Source: Bacteroides congonensis (GTDB taxonomy: Bacteria > Bacteroidota > Bacteroidia > Bacteroidales > Bacteroidaceae). Taken from it: 64,000 bases of DNA. Below, piece after piece: positions 15,957-26,900 of the stretch (position 1 is the first letter of the stretch; the number at the start of each line of letters is the position of its first letter). The stretch spans positions 62,001 through 126,000 of the forward strand of contig NZ_FQXY01000006.1 of NCBI RefSeq assembly GCF_900130125.1, in the 5' to 3' direction. Position numbers and translations under genes: made by a program. The notes under the pieces are model-generated. The model worked only from the letters and a program-made list of their open reading frames with translations. It was not told the origin of the DNA and did no database searches.

Positions 15957-18161
15957 ATGAACGAAAAAACGATTAACGAACAATACGCATATATACGTAC
16001 CTTACTTGAGGATAAAAGACTCAAAGAGGCTTTGATGCAACTGGAATCCTTGTTGTGGCAATGTCCTGACTGGGATTTACGTACACGTCTGGAGCAATTG
16101 CAAACCTCGTACAAGTATATGCTTGACTATATGCGGCAGGGAGCAAATGACCCGGAACGCTGGAATCTGTATCAGAAAATGGTAGCGGACACATGGGGAA
16201 TTGCCGACCAGTCACGGTTGCTTATACTGGATAACGTATCATCAAGATATTATCACGAGGTACGCCGTACTCCCGTGTCGCCTGATTTGTCGGACTACGG
16301 CATTAAAGCAATATTGCATATATTGGAGTCATTTAATGACGACTTGGCAGTCAGCGGATTGCTTTCTGACGAAAAAATGGACGAAGTCCTGAAACGGCAT
16401 GAGGATACACTCAAATTTATATTCATCAGGACATGGACAAACAGTGCATGGACACCCCAGGATGAGGAAGAGGCACAAGGCATGCTTACATCGGAATTAC
16501 TTCCGGGAGATGATTTATGCTTGTTCGTCAGTGCTGTCACATTGAGTTTGATGGAATGTTTCGACTTGCGGAAAATCATGTGGCTGCTTGATGCATACCG
16601 CCATAAGAACGTCAACGTCAGCCAACGGGCATTGGTGGGCGCAATGATTATCTTCCACATTTACAGAAACCGGCTTACTTTCTATCCGGAACTTATCAAG
16701 CGGGTGGATCTCATGGAAGAGATTCCTTGGTTCATAGAGGACGTCGCACGCATTTATCGTCAGATGTTGCTGTGTCAAGAGACGGAGAAGATCGACAAAA
16801 AGATGCGGGAAGAGATTATTCCCGAAATGCTGAAGAATGTTTCTTCGATGAAGAATATGAGGTTTGGCTTTGAGGAGAACGACGAGGAGAATGACGACAA
16901 GAACCCGGACTGGGAAGATGCTTTCGAGAAGTCCGGCTTGGGAGATAAATTGCGTGAAATGAACGAACTTCAATTGGAAGGGGCTGATGTATATATGAGT
17001 ACGTTTGCCGCTTTGAAGAGTTATCCGTTCTTCCGCGAAGTACATAACTGGTTTTATCCGTTCAGCAAACAGCAGTCTAATGTGTTTAAATCACTTAAAC
17101 AGGCGGGAAACAGTGGAAGCAGTTTATTGGATTTGATTCTTCAATCGGGATTTTTCAGTAATAGCGATAAGTATTCGTTGTTTTTCACGATTCATCAGTT
17201 GCCGAAGATGCAGCAGGACATGATGTTGAGCCAACTGAACGAACAACAGGTAGCCGAATTGGCTGAAAAAACGAATGCAGACACAATGAGACGGTTCAAT
17301 GAGCGTCCGGGAACGGTAAGCAATCAGTATTTGCACGACCTTTACCGTTTTTTCAAACTTAGCGTACGCCGTCAGGAGTTCAGGGATATTTTTAAAGAGA
17401 AGCTCGACCTTCATCACATCCCTGCACTCGACAACGTGCTGTCTTGGGAAGATGTATTATTCCCTATTGCCGATTTCTATTTGTCAAAGGAACGTTGGGA
17501 CGAGGCTATCGAAATTTTTGAGGAATTGGATGCTATCAGTGAATTCGGAGAGGACAGTGCGGAATATTATCAGAAATTCGGATATGCATTGCAAAAGAGA
17601 AAGAAATACGCAGAAGCTATTCAAGCCTACCTGAAAGCAGATACGCTGAAGCCGGATAATATTTGGAATAACCGCCATCTGGCTATTTGCTATCGCTTAA
17701 ACAGAAATTATCAGGCTGCCCTTACTTATTACAAAAAGGTGGAAGAAGTTGCTCCGGAAGATGTGAATGTCACGTTCCACATCGGTAGCTGCCTGGCTGA
17801 AATGGGACAATATGAAGAAGCACTGAATTACTTCTTCAAACTGGATTTCATTGAAAGTAATTGTGTAAAGGCATGGCGTGGTATCGGATGGTGCTCATTT
17901 ATCAGCCTGAAATATGAGCAGGCAATGAAGTATTACGAGAAAATCATCGAGCAAAAGCCATTGGCCATCGACTATATGAATGCCGGACACGTTGCATGGG
18001 TGATGGGAGATATACAGAAGGCTGCTGTTTTCTACGGAAAGGCGATAACAGCCTGTGGAAACCGGGAGCGTTTTCTTGAAATGTTCCATAAAGACGAAGA
18101 ACCTCTTCTCAAACAAGGTATTCGAGAAGAGGATATTCCTTTGATGCTGGATTTATTATAA
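15957..18161 (+). CDS. Large TPR-repeat protein
   Basis: A 734-aa cytosolic protein without signal peptide or membrane segment. The N-terminal 500 residues are helical and unassigned, including an acidic stretch (ENDEENDDKNPDWED near residue 305). The C-terminal third contains TPR units (KFGYALQKRKKYAEAIQAYL, then AICYRLNRNYQAALTYYKKV, then FHIGSCLAEMGQYEEALNYF). It probably acts as a protein-binding scaffold; partner unknown. Its last 6 bp overlap the 3' end of maf on the other strand. Confidence 0.8.
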   Translation: MNEKTINEQYAYIRTLLEDKRLKEALMQLESLLWQCPDWDLRTRLEQLQTSYKYMLDYMRQGANDPERWNLYQKMVADTWGIADQSRLLILDNVSSRYYHEVRRTPVSPDLSDYGIKAILHILESFNDDLAVSGLLSDEKMDEVLKRHEDTLKFIFIRTWTNSAWTPQDEEEAQGMLTSELLPGDDLCLFVSAVTLSLMECFDLRKIMWLLDAYRHKNVNVSQRALVGAMIIFHIYRNRLTFYPELIKRVDLMEEIPWFIEDVARIYRQMLLCQETEKIDKKMREEIIPEMLKNVSSMKNMRFGFEENDEENDDKNPDWEDAFEKSGLGDKLREMNELQLEGADVYMSTFAALKSYPFFREVHNWFYPFSKQQSNVFKSLKQAGNSGSSLLDLILQSGFFSNSDKYSLFFTIHQLPKMQQDMMLSQLNEQQVAELAEKTNADTMRRFNERPGTVSNQYLHDLYRFFKLSVRRQEFRDIFKEKLDLHHIPALDNVLSWEDVLFPIADFYLSKERWDEAIEIFEELDAISEFGEDSAEYYQKFGYALQKRKKYAEAIQAYLKADTLKPDNIWNNRHLAICYRLNRNYQAALTYYKKVEEVAPEDVNVTFHIGSCLAEMGQYEEALNYFFKLDFIESNCVKAWRGIGWCSFISLKYEQAMKYYEKIIEQKPLAIDYMNAGHVAWVMGDIQKAAVFYGKAITACGNRERFLEMFHKDEEPLLKQGIREEDIPLMLDLL

Positions 18162-18737
18162 TTTCTTTAACTCCCCGTACAGTTTCTGTATGGGGAGTCC
18201 CATTATATTATAGAAACTGCCTGAAATAGACTTGACGCCGATATAGCCGATCCATTCTTGAACGCCATAAGCTCCCGCCTTATCCATAGGTTGGTAACGG
18301 TCAACATAGTACCGGATTTCATCTTCGGACAAGACATCGAACAGTACATCGGAAGAAGCGGTAAAGCTCTTTTGCCATTCGGTAGTTGTCAGACAGACAC
18401 CCGTAAATACCTGATGGGATTTTCCCGAAAGAGCGCGAAGCATTTCAACAGCCCCTTCCCTGCCCTCCGGCTTGCCGAGAACTTTTCCATCCAACCAAAC
18501 GATGGTATCCGCCGTCACTAACAATTCTTCCGGTTTCATCATAGCGCGATATGCATCGGCTTTCTCACGGGCGATAAATTCAGGGATTTCTGCACCAACC
18601 AACGTATCGGGATAAGATTCATCGACATCGGGCAATGTCCTGACTACATAGTCTACTCCCAAACCTGACATCAGTTCTTTTCGACGGGGTGAATTGGAAG
18701 CCAGTATGATCTGGTATTTCTTTAGATTATCAAGCAT
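18156..18737 (-). CDS. maf: Maf-like nucleoside-triphosphate pyrophosphatase
   Basis: This 193-aa house-cleaning enzyme hydrolyses non-canonical or methylated nucleotides, probably of the dTTP/UTP pyrophosphatase type. It has the signature LASNSPRRKELM (residues 12-23), the catalytic aspartate D77 in TADTIVW, and LGKPEGREGAVEMLRALSG. Full length for the family. It is the last of a loosely spaced minus-strand run; the 99-bp gap upstream (18738-18836) contains short repeats. Confidence 0.93.
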   Translation of the reverse strand: MLDNLKKYQIILASNSPRRKELMSGLGVDYVVRTLPDVDESYPDTLVGAEIPEFIAREKADAYRAMMKPEELLVTADTIVWLDGKVLGKPEGREGAVEMLRALSGKSHQVFTGVCLTTTEWQKSFTASSDVLFDVLSEDEIRYYVDRYQPMDKAGAYGVQEWIGYIGVKSISGSFYNIMGLPIQKLYGELKKL

Positions 18738-18741
18738 TATT

Positions 18742-18804
18742 CTATTTACGATTTGAGATTTGAAGATTTGATAATTTACTATATACTATTACTATTTACG
18801 ATTG
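18742..18804. repeat. Short dispersed repeat (CTATTTACGATT)
   Basis: The 12-mer CTATTTACGATT occurs at 18742-18753 and again at 18793-18804. Related TTTACGATT words, in reverse complement, occur at 54349-54379. Confidence 0.5.
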
Positions 18805-18836
18805 AAAATACTTTTTATTGATATCACAGGTTGTTC

Positions 18837-20136
<1,300 letters not shown>

Positions 20137-20140
20137 TTCT

Positions 20141-20476
20141 TTACCGTTTTGCAATCCAAAATAAAATAATTCCGATGATGAGTAATGTCAACGGCAGCAA
20201 ATATCCTGAAAGCGAACCCAGCAATGACATTACCAAACCGATATTCATCACCAACCAAAGTCCCAATAATACGAAACCGATGGATTTATCGCGTTTGAAA
20301 ATAAGAAAACAGATAGAAGCATACAGCAGCATATTATCCTTATTCATCACCCAAGGCAGACCGATGGAAGAAAAATGAATCAGTTTATCAATCAGATATA
20401 GTGCTCCGATTACCATAAAGGTAACGGCGGTAGCCATATAGGTATCTTTGCTATTATTTGCTTTGGCAGCTCCCAT
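20141..20476 (-). CDS. Small polytopic membrane protein (111 aa)
   Basis: A 111-aa protein with three or four hydrophobic segments (TAVTFMVIGALYLIDKLI, NMLLYASICFLIF, GFVLLGLWLVMNIGLVMSLL and YLLPLTLLIIGIILFW). No known motif. It sits 2 bp after the nitroreductase stop and 4 bp before the DUF2520 start, so it is in one operon with them. Function unknown. Confidence 0.75.
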   Translation of the reverse strand: MGAAKANNSKDTYMATAVTFMVIGALYLIDKLIHFSSIGLPWVMNKDNMLLYASICFLIFKRDKSIGFVLLGLWLVMNIGLVMSLLGSLSGYLLPLTLLIIGIILFWIAKR

Positions 20477-20478
20477 CG

Positions 20479-21015
20479 TTATTTTCCTCCGAACTTGTTA
20501 ATATGAATTTTCTCCCACTGAAGATGTTCTTCGTTGAAGGGTTTGCGTTCCATTGCTTTGTGCCCGATGGCTATGACGGAAAGAATCTGAAGTTGCAAAG
20601 GTATATCCAGTATGCCATGTACAAATTCATCGGAAGGCATTCCGGTAGCAGTGAAGCGTTCGCGTACCTGTACCCAGCAGCTCCCCAGCCCGAGGTCTTC
20701 CGCCTGCAACTGTATCATAATGGAAGCAATAGCGGCATCTTCAATCCAGACATCACTCGCCAGCGGGTCAGCCATTACGACAATCGCCAAAGCGGCATCG
20801 GCTATGAAGGAAGAAGCCTGTTCCTTGCAATGGGACAGTTCTTTCAACATTTCTTTATCATCGACTACTACAAATTGCCAACTGTTACTGCGCTTGGAAG
20901 AGGGGGACATCAAGGCTGCTTTCATCAACGTAACAACTTCGTCCTGTGTCAGCTCTTCATCGGTAAACTTGCGCATACTGCGACGGTTCTTTATCAATTC
21001 ACTGAAATTTTCCAT
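20479..21015 (-). CDS. Nitroreductase family protein
   Basis: A 178-aa FMN-dependent oxidoreductase of the nitroreductase fold. It begins MENFSELIKNRRSMRKFTDE, with the typical RRSxRxF FMN-phosphate motif, and continues APS-like SPSSKRSNSWQFVVVDD and LQAEDLGLGSCWVQV. The physiological substrate is unknown. An upstream ATG at 21033 would add 6 residues; the frame extends further but reads across the promoter. The promoter TATCTTTG at 21048-21055 (minus strand) lies 33 bp upstream of the ATG used here. Confidence 0.9.
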   Translation of the reverse strand: MENFSELIKNRRSMRKFTDEELTQDEVVTLMKAALMSPSSKRSNSWQFVVVDDKEMLKELSHCKEQASSFIADAALAIVVMADPLASDVWIEDAAIASIMIQLQAEDLGLGSCWVQVRERFTATGMPSDEFVHGILDIPLQLQILSVIAIGHKAMERKPFNEEHLQWEKIHINKFGGK

Positions 21016-21047
21016 ATTGTTTCCGGGTTTCATTTGATTAATAATTG

Positions 21048-21095
21048 CAAAGATAGTGCAAAACAGGCGTAATCGAAAATAAAATAGTATCTTTG
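21048..21095. promoter_or_regulatory. Divergent promoter pair
   Basis: TATCTTTG is present on the minus strand at 21048-21055 (nitroreductase operon) and on the plus strand at 21088-21095 (small ORF at 21118). Both fit TAnnTTTG, and the boxes are only 32 bp apart, so the two promoters share their upstream DNA. Confidence 0.65.
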
Positions 21096-21117
21096 CACTG
21101 ACAAATAATATCATGGT

Positions 21118-21339
21118 ATGAAAAAGCAAATTACGCAGGACGATTACATTAAAGCGAATCGTAAGGCAAGCCGGGAGGCTGAAATCGAGATGTACGGACA
21201 CCCTATTTGTCATAAACGGGTGCACCAGTCAAAGAAAGTTTATAACCGCAAAAAGATAAAGGCAGCTAACAAAGAGCTGCCTTATTTTTTTGTCCTTTTC
21301 CAAAGGGATTTTCCAATATTCCGGTTGGATTTCCGATAA
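21118..21339 (+). CDS. Small conserved-looking protein with embedded terminator (73 aa)
   Basis: The 73-aa frame starts 22 bp after a good promoter box and begins MKKQITQDDYIKANRKASRE. It is basic (HPICHKRVHQSKKVYNRKKI) up to about residue 50. From codon 48 the coding sequence runs straight into a strong intrinsic terminator (21259-21291); the remaining codons give a Phe-rich tail (LPYFFVLFQRDFPIF). The N-terminal part looks like a real basic protein, perhaps nucleic-acid-binding. The natural C-terminus is uncertain. Start choice is clear; function unknown. Confidence 0.6.
   Translation: MKKQITQDDYIKANRKASREAEIEMYGHPICHKRVHQSKKVYNRKKIKAANKELPYFFVLFQRDFPIFRLDFR
21259..21291 (+). terminator. 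Intrinsic terminator inside the small ORF
   Basis: AAGGCAGCT (21259-21267) pairs perfectly with AGCTGCCTT (21275-21283) over a 7-nt loop. The stem is followed by A and seven Ts (21285-21291). The stem starts exactly at codon 48 of the small ORF. Confidence 0.85.
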
Positions 21340-21415
21340 TCCGAAAAGAGTCCTGATAATCCGAAAGAGAAGCCTGACAATCTAAAGAGATTCCTGATAA
21401 GATATAAAGAGCCTG
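21333..21415. repeat. Degenerate ~20-bp tandem repeat
   Basis: Four units of 19-21 bp, each close to CCTGATAATCCGAAAGAG, lie head to tail between the small ORF and the carbonic anhydrase 3' end. The first two units are nearly identical and the last two have drifted. Confidence 0.65.
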
Positions 21416-21416
21416 C

Positions 21417-21959
21417 TTATACTACTCTCGTCAACTCTCCTGTAGTAGAATCAATAATAAATCCGTAAACTTTCACATCCGAAGGTATCAAAGGATGGCG
21501 TACAATAGAATCTACCGTTCCCCTCACCGACTTTTCCGTATCTTCAAAACCATCCAGCCATGCATGGAAGTCCACTCCGCAAAAACTCATCATGTCGATA
21601 TATTCGGGATTAATTCCCCGCGCTTTCATTTTTTCAAGCATTTCTTCGCTGTGCATATGACAGGCTCCGCAATCGGAATGGGCAATCACCATAATCTCCT
21701 CTACGCCAAGTTCAAAGATAGCAACGAGCAGACTACGAACCACACTACCAAAAGGATGGGAAATAACACCTCCCGCATTCTTTATCATTTTTACATCGCC
21801 ATTCTTTATACCCAGCGCGGCCGGCAGTAAAGCAGTCAGCCGAGTGTCCATACAGGAAAGAATAGCTATTTTCTTGTCGGGATACTTATTCGTAATATAC
21901 TCTTCATATCCCTTCTTCTCTACAAAATGCTTGTTGTAAGCTAAAATTTCTTCAATCAT
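21417..21959 (-). CDS. Beta-class carbonic anhydrase
   Basis: This 180-aa zinc enzyme interconverts CO2 and bicarbonate, supplying bicarbonate for carboxylation reactions. The zinc ligands are C36 (in CMDTR, with the partner D38-R40 dyad), H94 and C97 (in AHSDCGACHM). It is a short beta-CA without an N-terminal extension. The minus-strand promoter TATTTTTG at 21996-22003 is 36 bp upstream. It is monocistronic, between the tandem repeat and the second SusC/SusD pair. Confidence 0.93.
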   Translation of the reverse strand: MIEEILAYNKHFVEKKGYEEYITNKYPDKKIAILSCMDTRLTALLPAALGIKNGDVKMIKNAGGVISHPFGSVVRSLLVAIFELGVEEIMVIAHSDCGACHMHSEEMLEKMKARGINPEYIDMMSFCGVDFHAWLDGFEDTEKSVRGTVDSIVRHPLIPSDVKVYGFIIDSTTGELTRVV

Positions 21960-21995
21960 AGTGGTTGTTTCATTTACAGTGCGTATTTAACACAG

Positions 21996-22003
21996 CAAAA
22001 ATA
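21996..22003 (-). promoter_or_regulatory. Carbonic anhydrase promoter -7 box
   Basis: Minus-strand TATTTTTG fits TAnnTTTG, 36 bp upstream of the carbonic anhydrase ATG. Confidence 0.5.
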
Positions 22004-22016
22004 AACAAAACAGGAT

Positions 22017-22052
22017 AAAAAAAGAAGGATACACCACAAGATATATCCTTCT
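22017..22052 (-). terminator. Terminator after the second SusD gene
   Basis: On the minus strand AGAAGGATA (22052-22044) pairs with TATCCTTCT (22031-22023), and the stem is followed by a run of Ts (22023-22017). It lies 47 bp after the SusD stop. Confidence 0.75.
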
Positions 22053-22098
22053 CTATCAAAATTTAACCTACTATCATTTCATCAATATCCCGAACATA

Positions 22099-23898
22099 TT
22101 AATAATTCGGATTCTGATACTCCACACCATTCTCTATAATCTCCGTGAATGATTGCGGAATAGGACGCACAGTATGGGTATTATCCCGGAAATACTGACC
22201 GACATCCGGATTTTTCTGCTGCAAATAATCTTCGGTCAATTTACCCGTTCTCTTCAAATCAAACCATCGGACACTTTCACCGGCCAGTTCTCTCGCCCGT
22301 TCATCCAATACATATTGAATATCTACTGCACCGTTGTATTGAGAAGCATTAGCCCGTTCACGCACCTTATTAATATATTTATTCGCATTTGCTCCACCTG
22401 TCAGATAAACATCTGCTTCGGCTGCCAACAAGTAGATTTCAGCCATACGCATAGTTATAATGGAAGCATTACTACCATAGCGTCCTTTGCTCCAGTTAGA
22501 AACAATAATATTGGTTGTATTGAACTTGGACAAAGACGGATAGAAATAATAAAAAGGATTCAAAACCGTTTTCCCGTCATTCTGACGAGTATAGTTCATC
22601 TTGACCTTGCCGTCAGTACCATATAAATCTTTTGTATCAACAATCATATAATCGGCCTTCAATTTATTCGCTGCCAAAGTTACATAATCGTCTTCCTCGG
22701 GTCGTATAACACGAATAGCTTCATCGCCCGCAGCCAAAGAAGTATTAGTTGTAATATTACCTTCTCTATCCATCTCCTTGATTTTATCTTCCGACCAGGT
22801 GAAATCTTTGTTAGCTTTCCATGAAGTCTTGAAAGAAGCGGCATAACGGGGATCTAACTTATTATCAGATTGAACATACAAGTCCATCAAATATTTAGAA
22901 GGCATAAATGTTCCTTCCGGATTACCTCCCCACTGCTTTATACCATCCTCCGTCTTCTCAATAGCCGGAAAATAATATGTGTTGCAATAGAATTCCATCC
23001 AACTTAAATTATTTTGCCATTTATTGACGCTTCCATATTGAGTACTACAAGCAATTGAGAACATAGACTCTTTGTTATTCTGATTGTTGGCATCAGCAAA
23101 AACATCGTCGTAGGTAGGGTACATATAAGTATCCAAATCAGCTCCACCAGTCTCACAATCCCGAATCAGCTCATCCGCCAAGTCCTTGGCAGCTTGCAAA
23201 TAATCAGAGCATCCATATTCTTTGGTTGTCAGATAAGCCTTTACCAAATAAGCCTTGGCAGATTTGCGCAATGCACGCCCTTCTTCCTTGGAACGGGATA
23301 CTGGTAAATAAGTAGCGGCAAATTCCAAATCCGGGATAATACAGTTTTTGTAAATTTCCAAAGGTTCTGTCCTGACGGGAGCTGTATCCACACCTTCATT
23401 TTTAGCAGTGATAAATGTGACTCCGCCAAATATCTCCACCAAATTATAATAATATAGGGCTCTCAGGAAATGCGCTTCGGCAAGCACTTCATTCTTAACC
23501 TCTTCCGAATCCCAATCTATTACCTTATCAGCCAACGCGAGTGCTATATTGCATGAGCCTATGCCGTCATATCCCGAATTCCAGATACTTTGAGCCATAT
23601 TTTGGTTCATAGAACCACCTTCCGCATATTTAAAATAGTTGGCATTTGTATTAGAATTCTGTTTGGCTGTCCACAAGTCTGTACCTGCTTCTGCCAATTC
23701 GATATAAATCTGCTTACCATAAAAGCTACGTTGCAAACCGAAATAGCAATTATTTATAGCCTGCTTGAAGCCATCTTGTGTTGTCATTAATGCTTCAAGA
23801 GAAGAACCGCCCGGATTATATTCATCCAAAGAACAAGACGCTCCTCCAAGAATCCAAACCGCAGCTAACAATATATTGTATATTTTTCTATTTTTCAT
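22099..23898 (-). CDS. SusD/RagB-family outer-membrane lipoprotein
   Basis: A 599-aa partner of the SusC protein encoded just upstream. The lipoprotein signal is KNRKIYNILLAAVWILGGAS followed by the lipobox cysteine of SCSLDEYNP. The segment AHFLRALYYYNLVEIFGGV and the C-terminal RMAEIYLLAAEADVYL with KVRERAN are typical SusD features. The ATG at 23896-23898 is used; a TTG three codons upstream also keeps the frame. It follows SusC by 13 bp and ends before a good terminator. Confidence 0.93.
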   Translation of the reverse strand: MKNRKIYNILLAAVWILGGASCSLDEYNPGGSSLEALMTTQDGFKQAINNCYFGLQRSFYGKQIYIELAEAGTDLWTAKQNSNTNANYFKYAEGGSMNQNMAQSIWNSGYDGIGSCNIALALADKVIDWDSEEVKNEVLAEAHFLRALYYYNLVEIFGGVTFITAKNEGVDTAPVRTEPLEIYKNCIIPDLEFAATYLPVSRSKEEGRALRKSAKAYLVKAYLTTKEYGCSDYLQAAKDLADELIRDCETGGADLDTYMYPTYDDVFADANNQNNKESMFSIACSTQYGSVNKWQNNLSWMEFYCNTYYFPAIEKTEDGIKQWGGNPEGTFMPSKYLMDLYVQSDNKLDPRYAASFKTSWKANKDFTWSEDKIKEMDREGNITTNTSLAAGDEAIRVIRPEEDDYVTLAANKLKADYMIVDTKDLYGTDGKVKMNYTRQNDGKTVLNPFYYFYPSLSKFNTTNIIVSNWSKGRYGSNASIITMRMAEIYLLAAEADVYLTGGANANKYINKVRERANASQYNGAVDIQYVLDERARELAGESVRWFDLKRTGKLTEDYLQQKNPDVGQYFRDNTHTVRPIPQSFTEIIENGVEYQNPNY

Positions 23899-23911
23899 AA
23901 CTCTCAATTAA

Positions 23912-26900
23912 TTAAAAGGTTACATTTACACCAAATACAAATCTCTTGGTCAATGGGAAATTGGACGCACCGTTATTTTCAGGGTCAAGATCTCTCATCA
24001 GTTTTTCTTTGGCAAAGATAAACGGGTCATAAGCTGTTGCGTATACGCGAAGTTTTTCCATGCGAATCTTAGCCAGCCACTTTTTCGGGAGAGAGTAACC
24101 TAAAGTAATATTCTTCACTTTGATATAAGAACCGTCCATATAAGCAAGAGAAGTGAATCCTTTATAATCAGCGGCCTTGTCATGAAGTCCCGGACGAGGC
24201 AAATAAGCTCCCTGATTTTCTGGAGTCCAATAATCACTTCCTGTCGGTGAGTTATCCAGACTAGTTGTCGGATTGTAACGAGTGATAACGTCATTATTAA
24301 CCATATACCCCCAGCGCGCCATAACAAAGAAACTCAAATCAAAATCACGATAAGTAAAATTGTTCTGGAAGCCAAGAATCCAGTCCGGCGTTTTTTTACC
24401 TAAAATAAAATAATCCGTATTACTGCTGTAAGAATGGATACCTTTGTCATTAAAAGAGCCGTCGGTAGCGACCTTTATGTCACCAGGTTTAGAGCCATAT
24501 TTAGCTGCTTCTTCAGCTTCGGCGGTCGACCATATTCCCAAATACTTGAAATCATAGAAAACACTGATTGCCTCACCCTCAAAGAGTTTCTCCGCCTTTA
24601 CGTCTCCATCCGGCAAAGAGACAATTTTTTCCTTATTAGCCGTAAAAGTAATATTGGAAGACCAGGTGAAATTCTTCTTGACAATGTTTTGGGTATTCAG
24701 CGACAACTCAATACCTTTATTATTAGTCTCACCAAGGTTCTGCCATGCTTTCATCGGTGATCCCCATGCAGCTATTCCGGAAGTAATCGGCATTGTACGT
24801 GAATACAGCAAATCTTTTGTATCTGTATTATACCAGTCAGCCGCCAGATTAACCCTCCCATTGAATAGTCCAAGATCAATACCGATATTCGTATTATATG
24901 ATTTCTCCCATCCAACATCCGGATTTCCATATGTACCGCCGTACTGAATATGTCCGGCTGCACTATTGCCGAAGCCAACTCCCGAAGGATAAGTATAACT
25001 ACCCGTAGTAGAAGAATAAGCGGCATCTTTACGGCCGGAGTTACCCGTTACACCATAGCCGGCACGTAATTTCAGATTAGATAACCAATTCTGAGTCTTC
25101 TCCATAAACGTCTCATCACTGATACGCCACCCGATTGCAGCAGCAGGGAAAGAATCCCATTTATGTCCTGCCGCCAAATGGGAAACCCCATCCCAACGAT
25201 TGGAGAATGTGAACAAGTACTTCCCTTTATAGCTATAATTCAAACGGAAAGCATAAGACATCGACTGTGTCTGCGAAAAGCTTGACGCTACCTGAACTTT
25301 TTCCGTTCCCGCGCTCAAATTATGAAATGACTGTGCCGCCAGTTCCTGACCTTGAGCATGGCTTTCATTTGCTTCATCTTGATTTTTGGAATAAGATGTG
25401 ATTCCCGTCACGCCAAAACTATGGTCTTTAGCTAATGTAAAGTTGTAAGTAAGTACATTTTCCCATCTATAAGCATAAGGAGCACTATTATATATTTCGG
25501 CAAGAGGCGCCTGATAGCCGGAAGTAATATTGGCTATTGATTTTTTTCCAAAGAAAACACCGTTGCGGGAATTACTCAAAGTCGTTCCCAACACTGATTT
25601 AAAAGTCAATCCCTTCAGCGGGGTTAATTCCAAATAAGCATTGCCGGTAAAATAAGTGCTGCGGGTATTATTCACATACTGGTCTTTGGCTTCATCAGCC
25701 ATCGGATTGACCTTCCCGCCATCTTTGCAATATTCATAATTAATATTACCACCAGCGTCATAAACATCCCCTAAAGGCAGGAAAGTCAACGCATTTACAA
25801 AAACACTTTGATTACGGGTATTTCCATCTGTATATGTCAGGTTTGTATTAAAACCTACCTTAGCCCAGGAAAAGATAGATTGATCCAGATTCAAACGCAT
25901 ACTATAACGCTTACGGTTATCATTCTTAATCAACCCTTCTTCATTGTTATAATTCAAGGAAGCAAAAATCTTCGTTTTTTCAGTTCCTCCTGTTATTGAC
26001 AAATTGTAGTTTTGCTGGACGCCGTTCTTACCCATAACCTCATCTACCCAGTCAATCCACTTGCCTGCGTCATATGCATCGAGCACTCCCTGCTTATCAA
26101 AGATGGTAGACATGAATTCAGGATACTCCTCATTATTCTTAGTCCTCCATGCTTCCCTTTTCAGATTAACATATTCATCACCGATCATGCCGTGAGGAAA
26201 TTTTGCAAATCCGCTTACACCGACATAGGCATCAAAGTTGACCGTCGCCTTTCCGGTCTTGCCTTGCTTGGTAGTGATTATTACAACACCATTCGCTCCG
26301 GCCGAACCGTAAATGGCAGTTGAAGAAGCATCTTTCAACACCTCAATAGACTCAATATCAGCAGGATTCACCTGATTATAACTTCCTTGGATTCCATCAA
26401 TAATGAACAAAGGAGAATTTGAGCCGTAAATGGAACGAGTTCCGCGTAATTGAATATCGACATCAGCTCCTGCCTTACCGGAAGACTTCATAATATCCAG
26501 ACCAGCCACCTTTCCCTGAAGCGCTTCCATCGGGTTATTCACCGGACTTACTGTAATATCTCCACTTTTTACAGAAGTAACCGCTCCTGTCAAATCACGT
26601 TTTTTTACCGTACCATAACCAATCACCACTACCTCGTCCAAAGCTTGCGTGTCCGGAATCATTTTCACACTTAACGGTGAACTTCCCGTTACAGTTATAG
26701 TCTGATCTTTGTATCCGATATAAGAAACCAACAGTTCTTTACTCCCTCCGGAAAGATCAATTGAGAATTTACCGTCAAAATCAGTAATTGTACCGGTACC
26801 CGTACCTTTCACTACAATAGAGACACCAATCAAAGGTTCTCCATTCTCATCCAAAACAGTTCCTTTCACAGTTTTTGTTTGTGCCGTAATCTGTACCATA

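Noticed and set aside
18170..18198. Hairpin ACTCCCCGTACAG/CTGTATGGGGAGT as a terminator
   Set aside because: It lies inside the maf coding sequence and has no T-run on either strand. It may be incidental.
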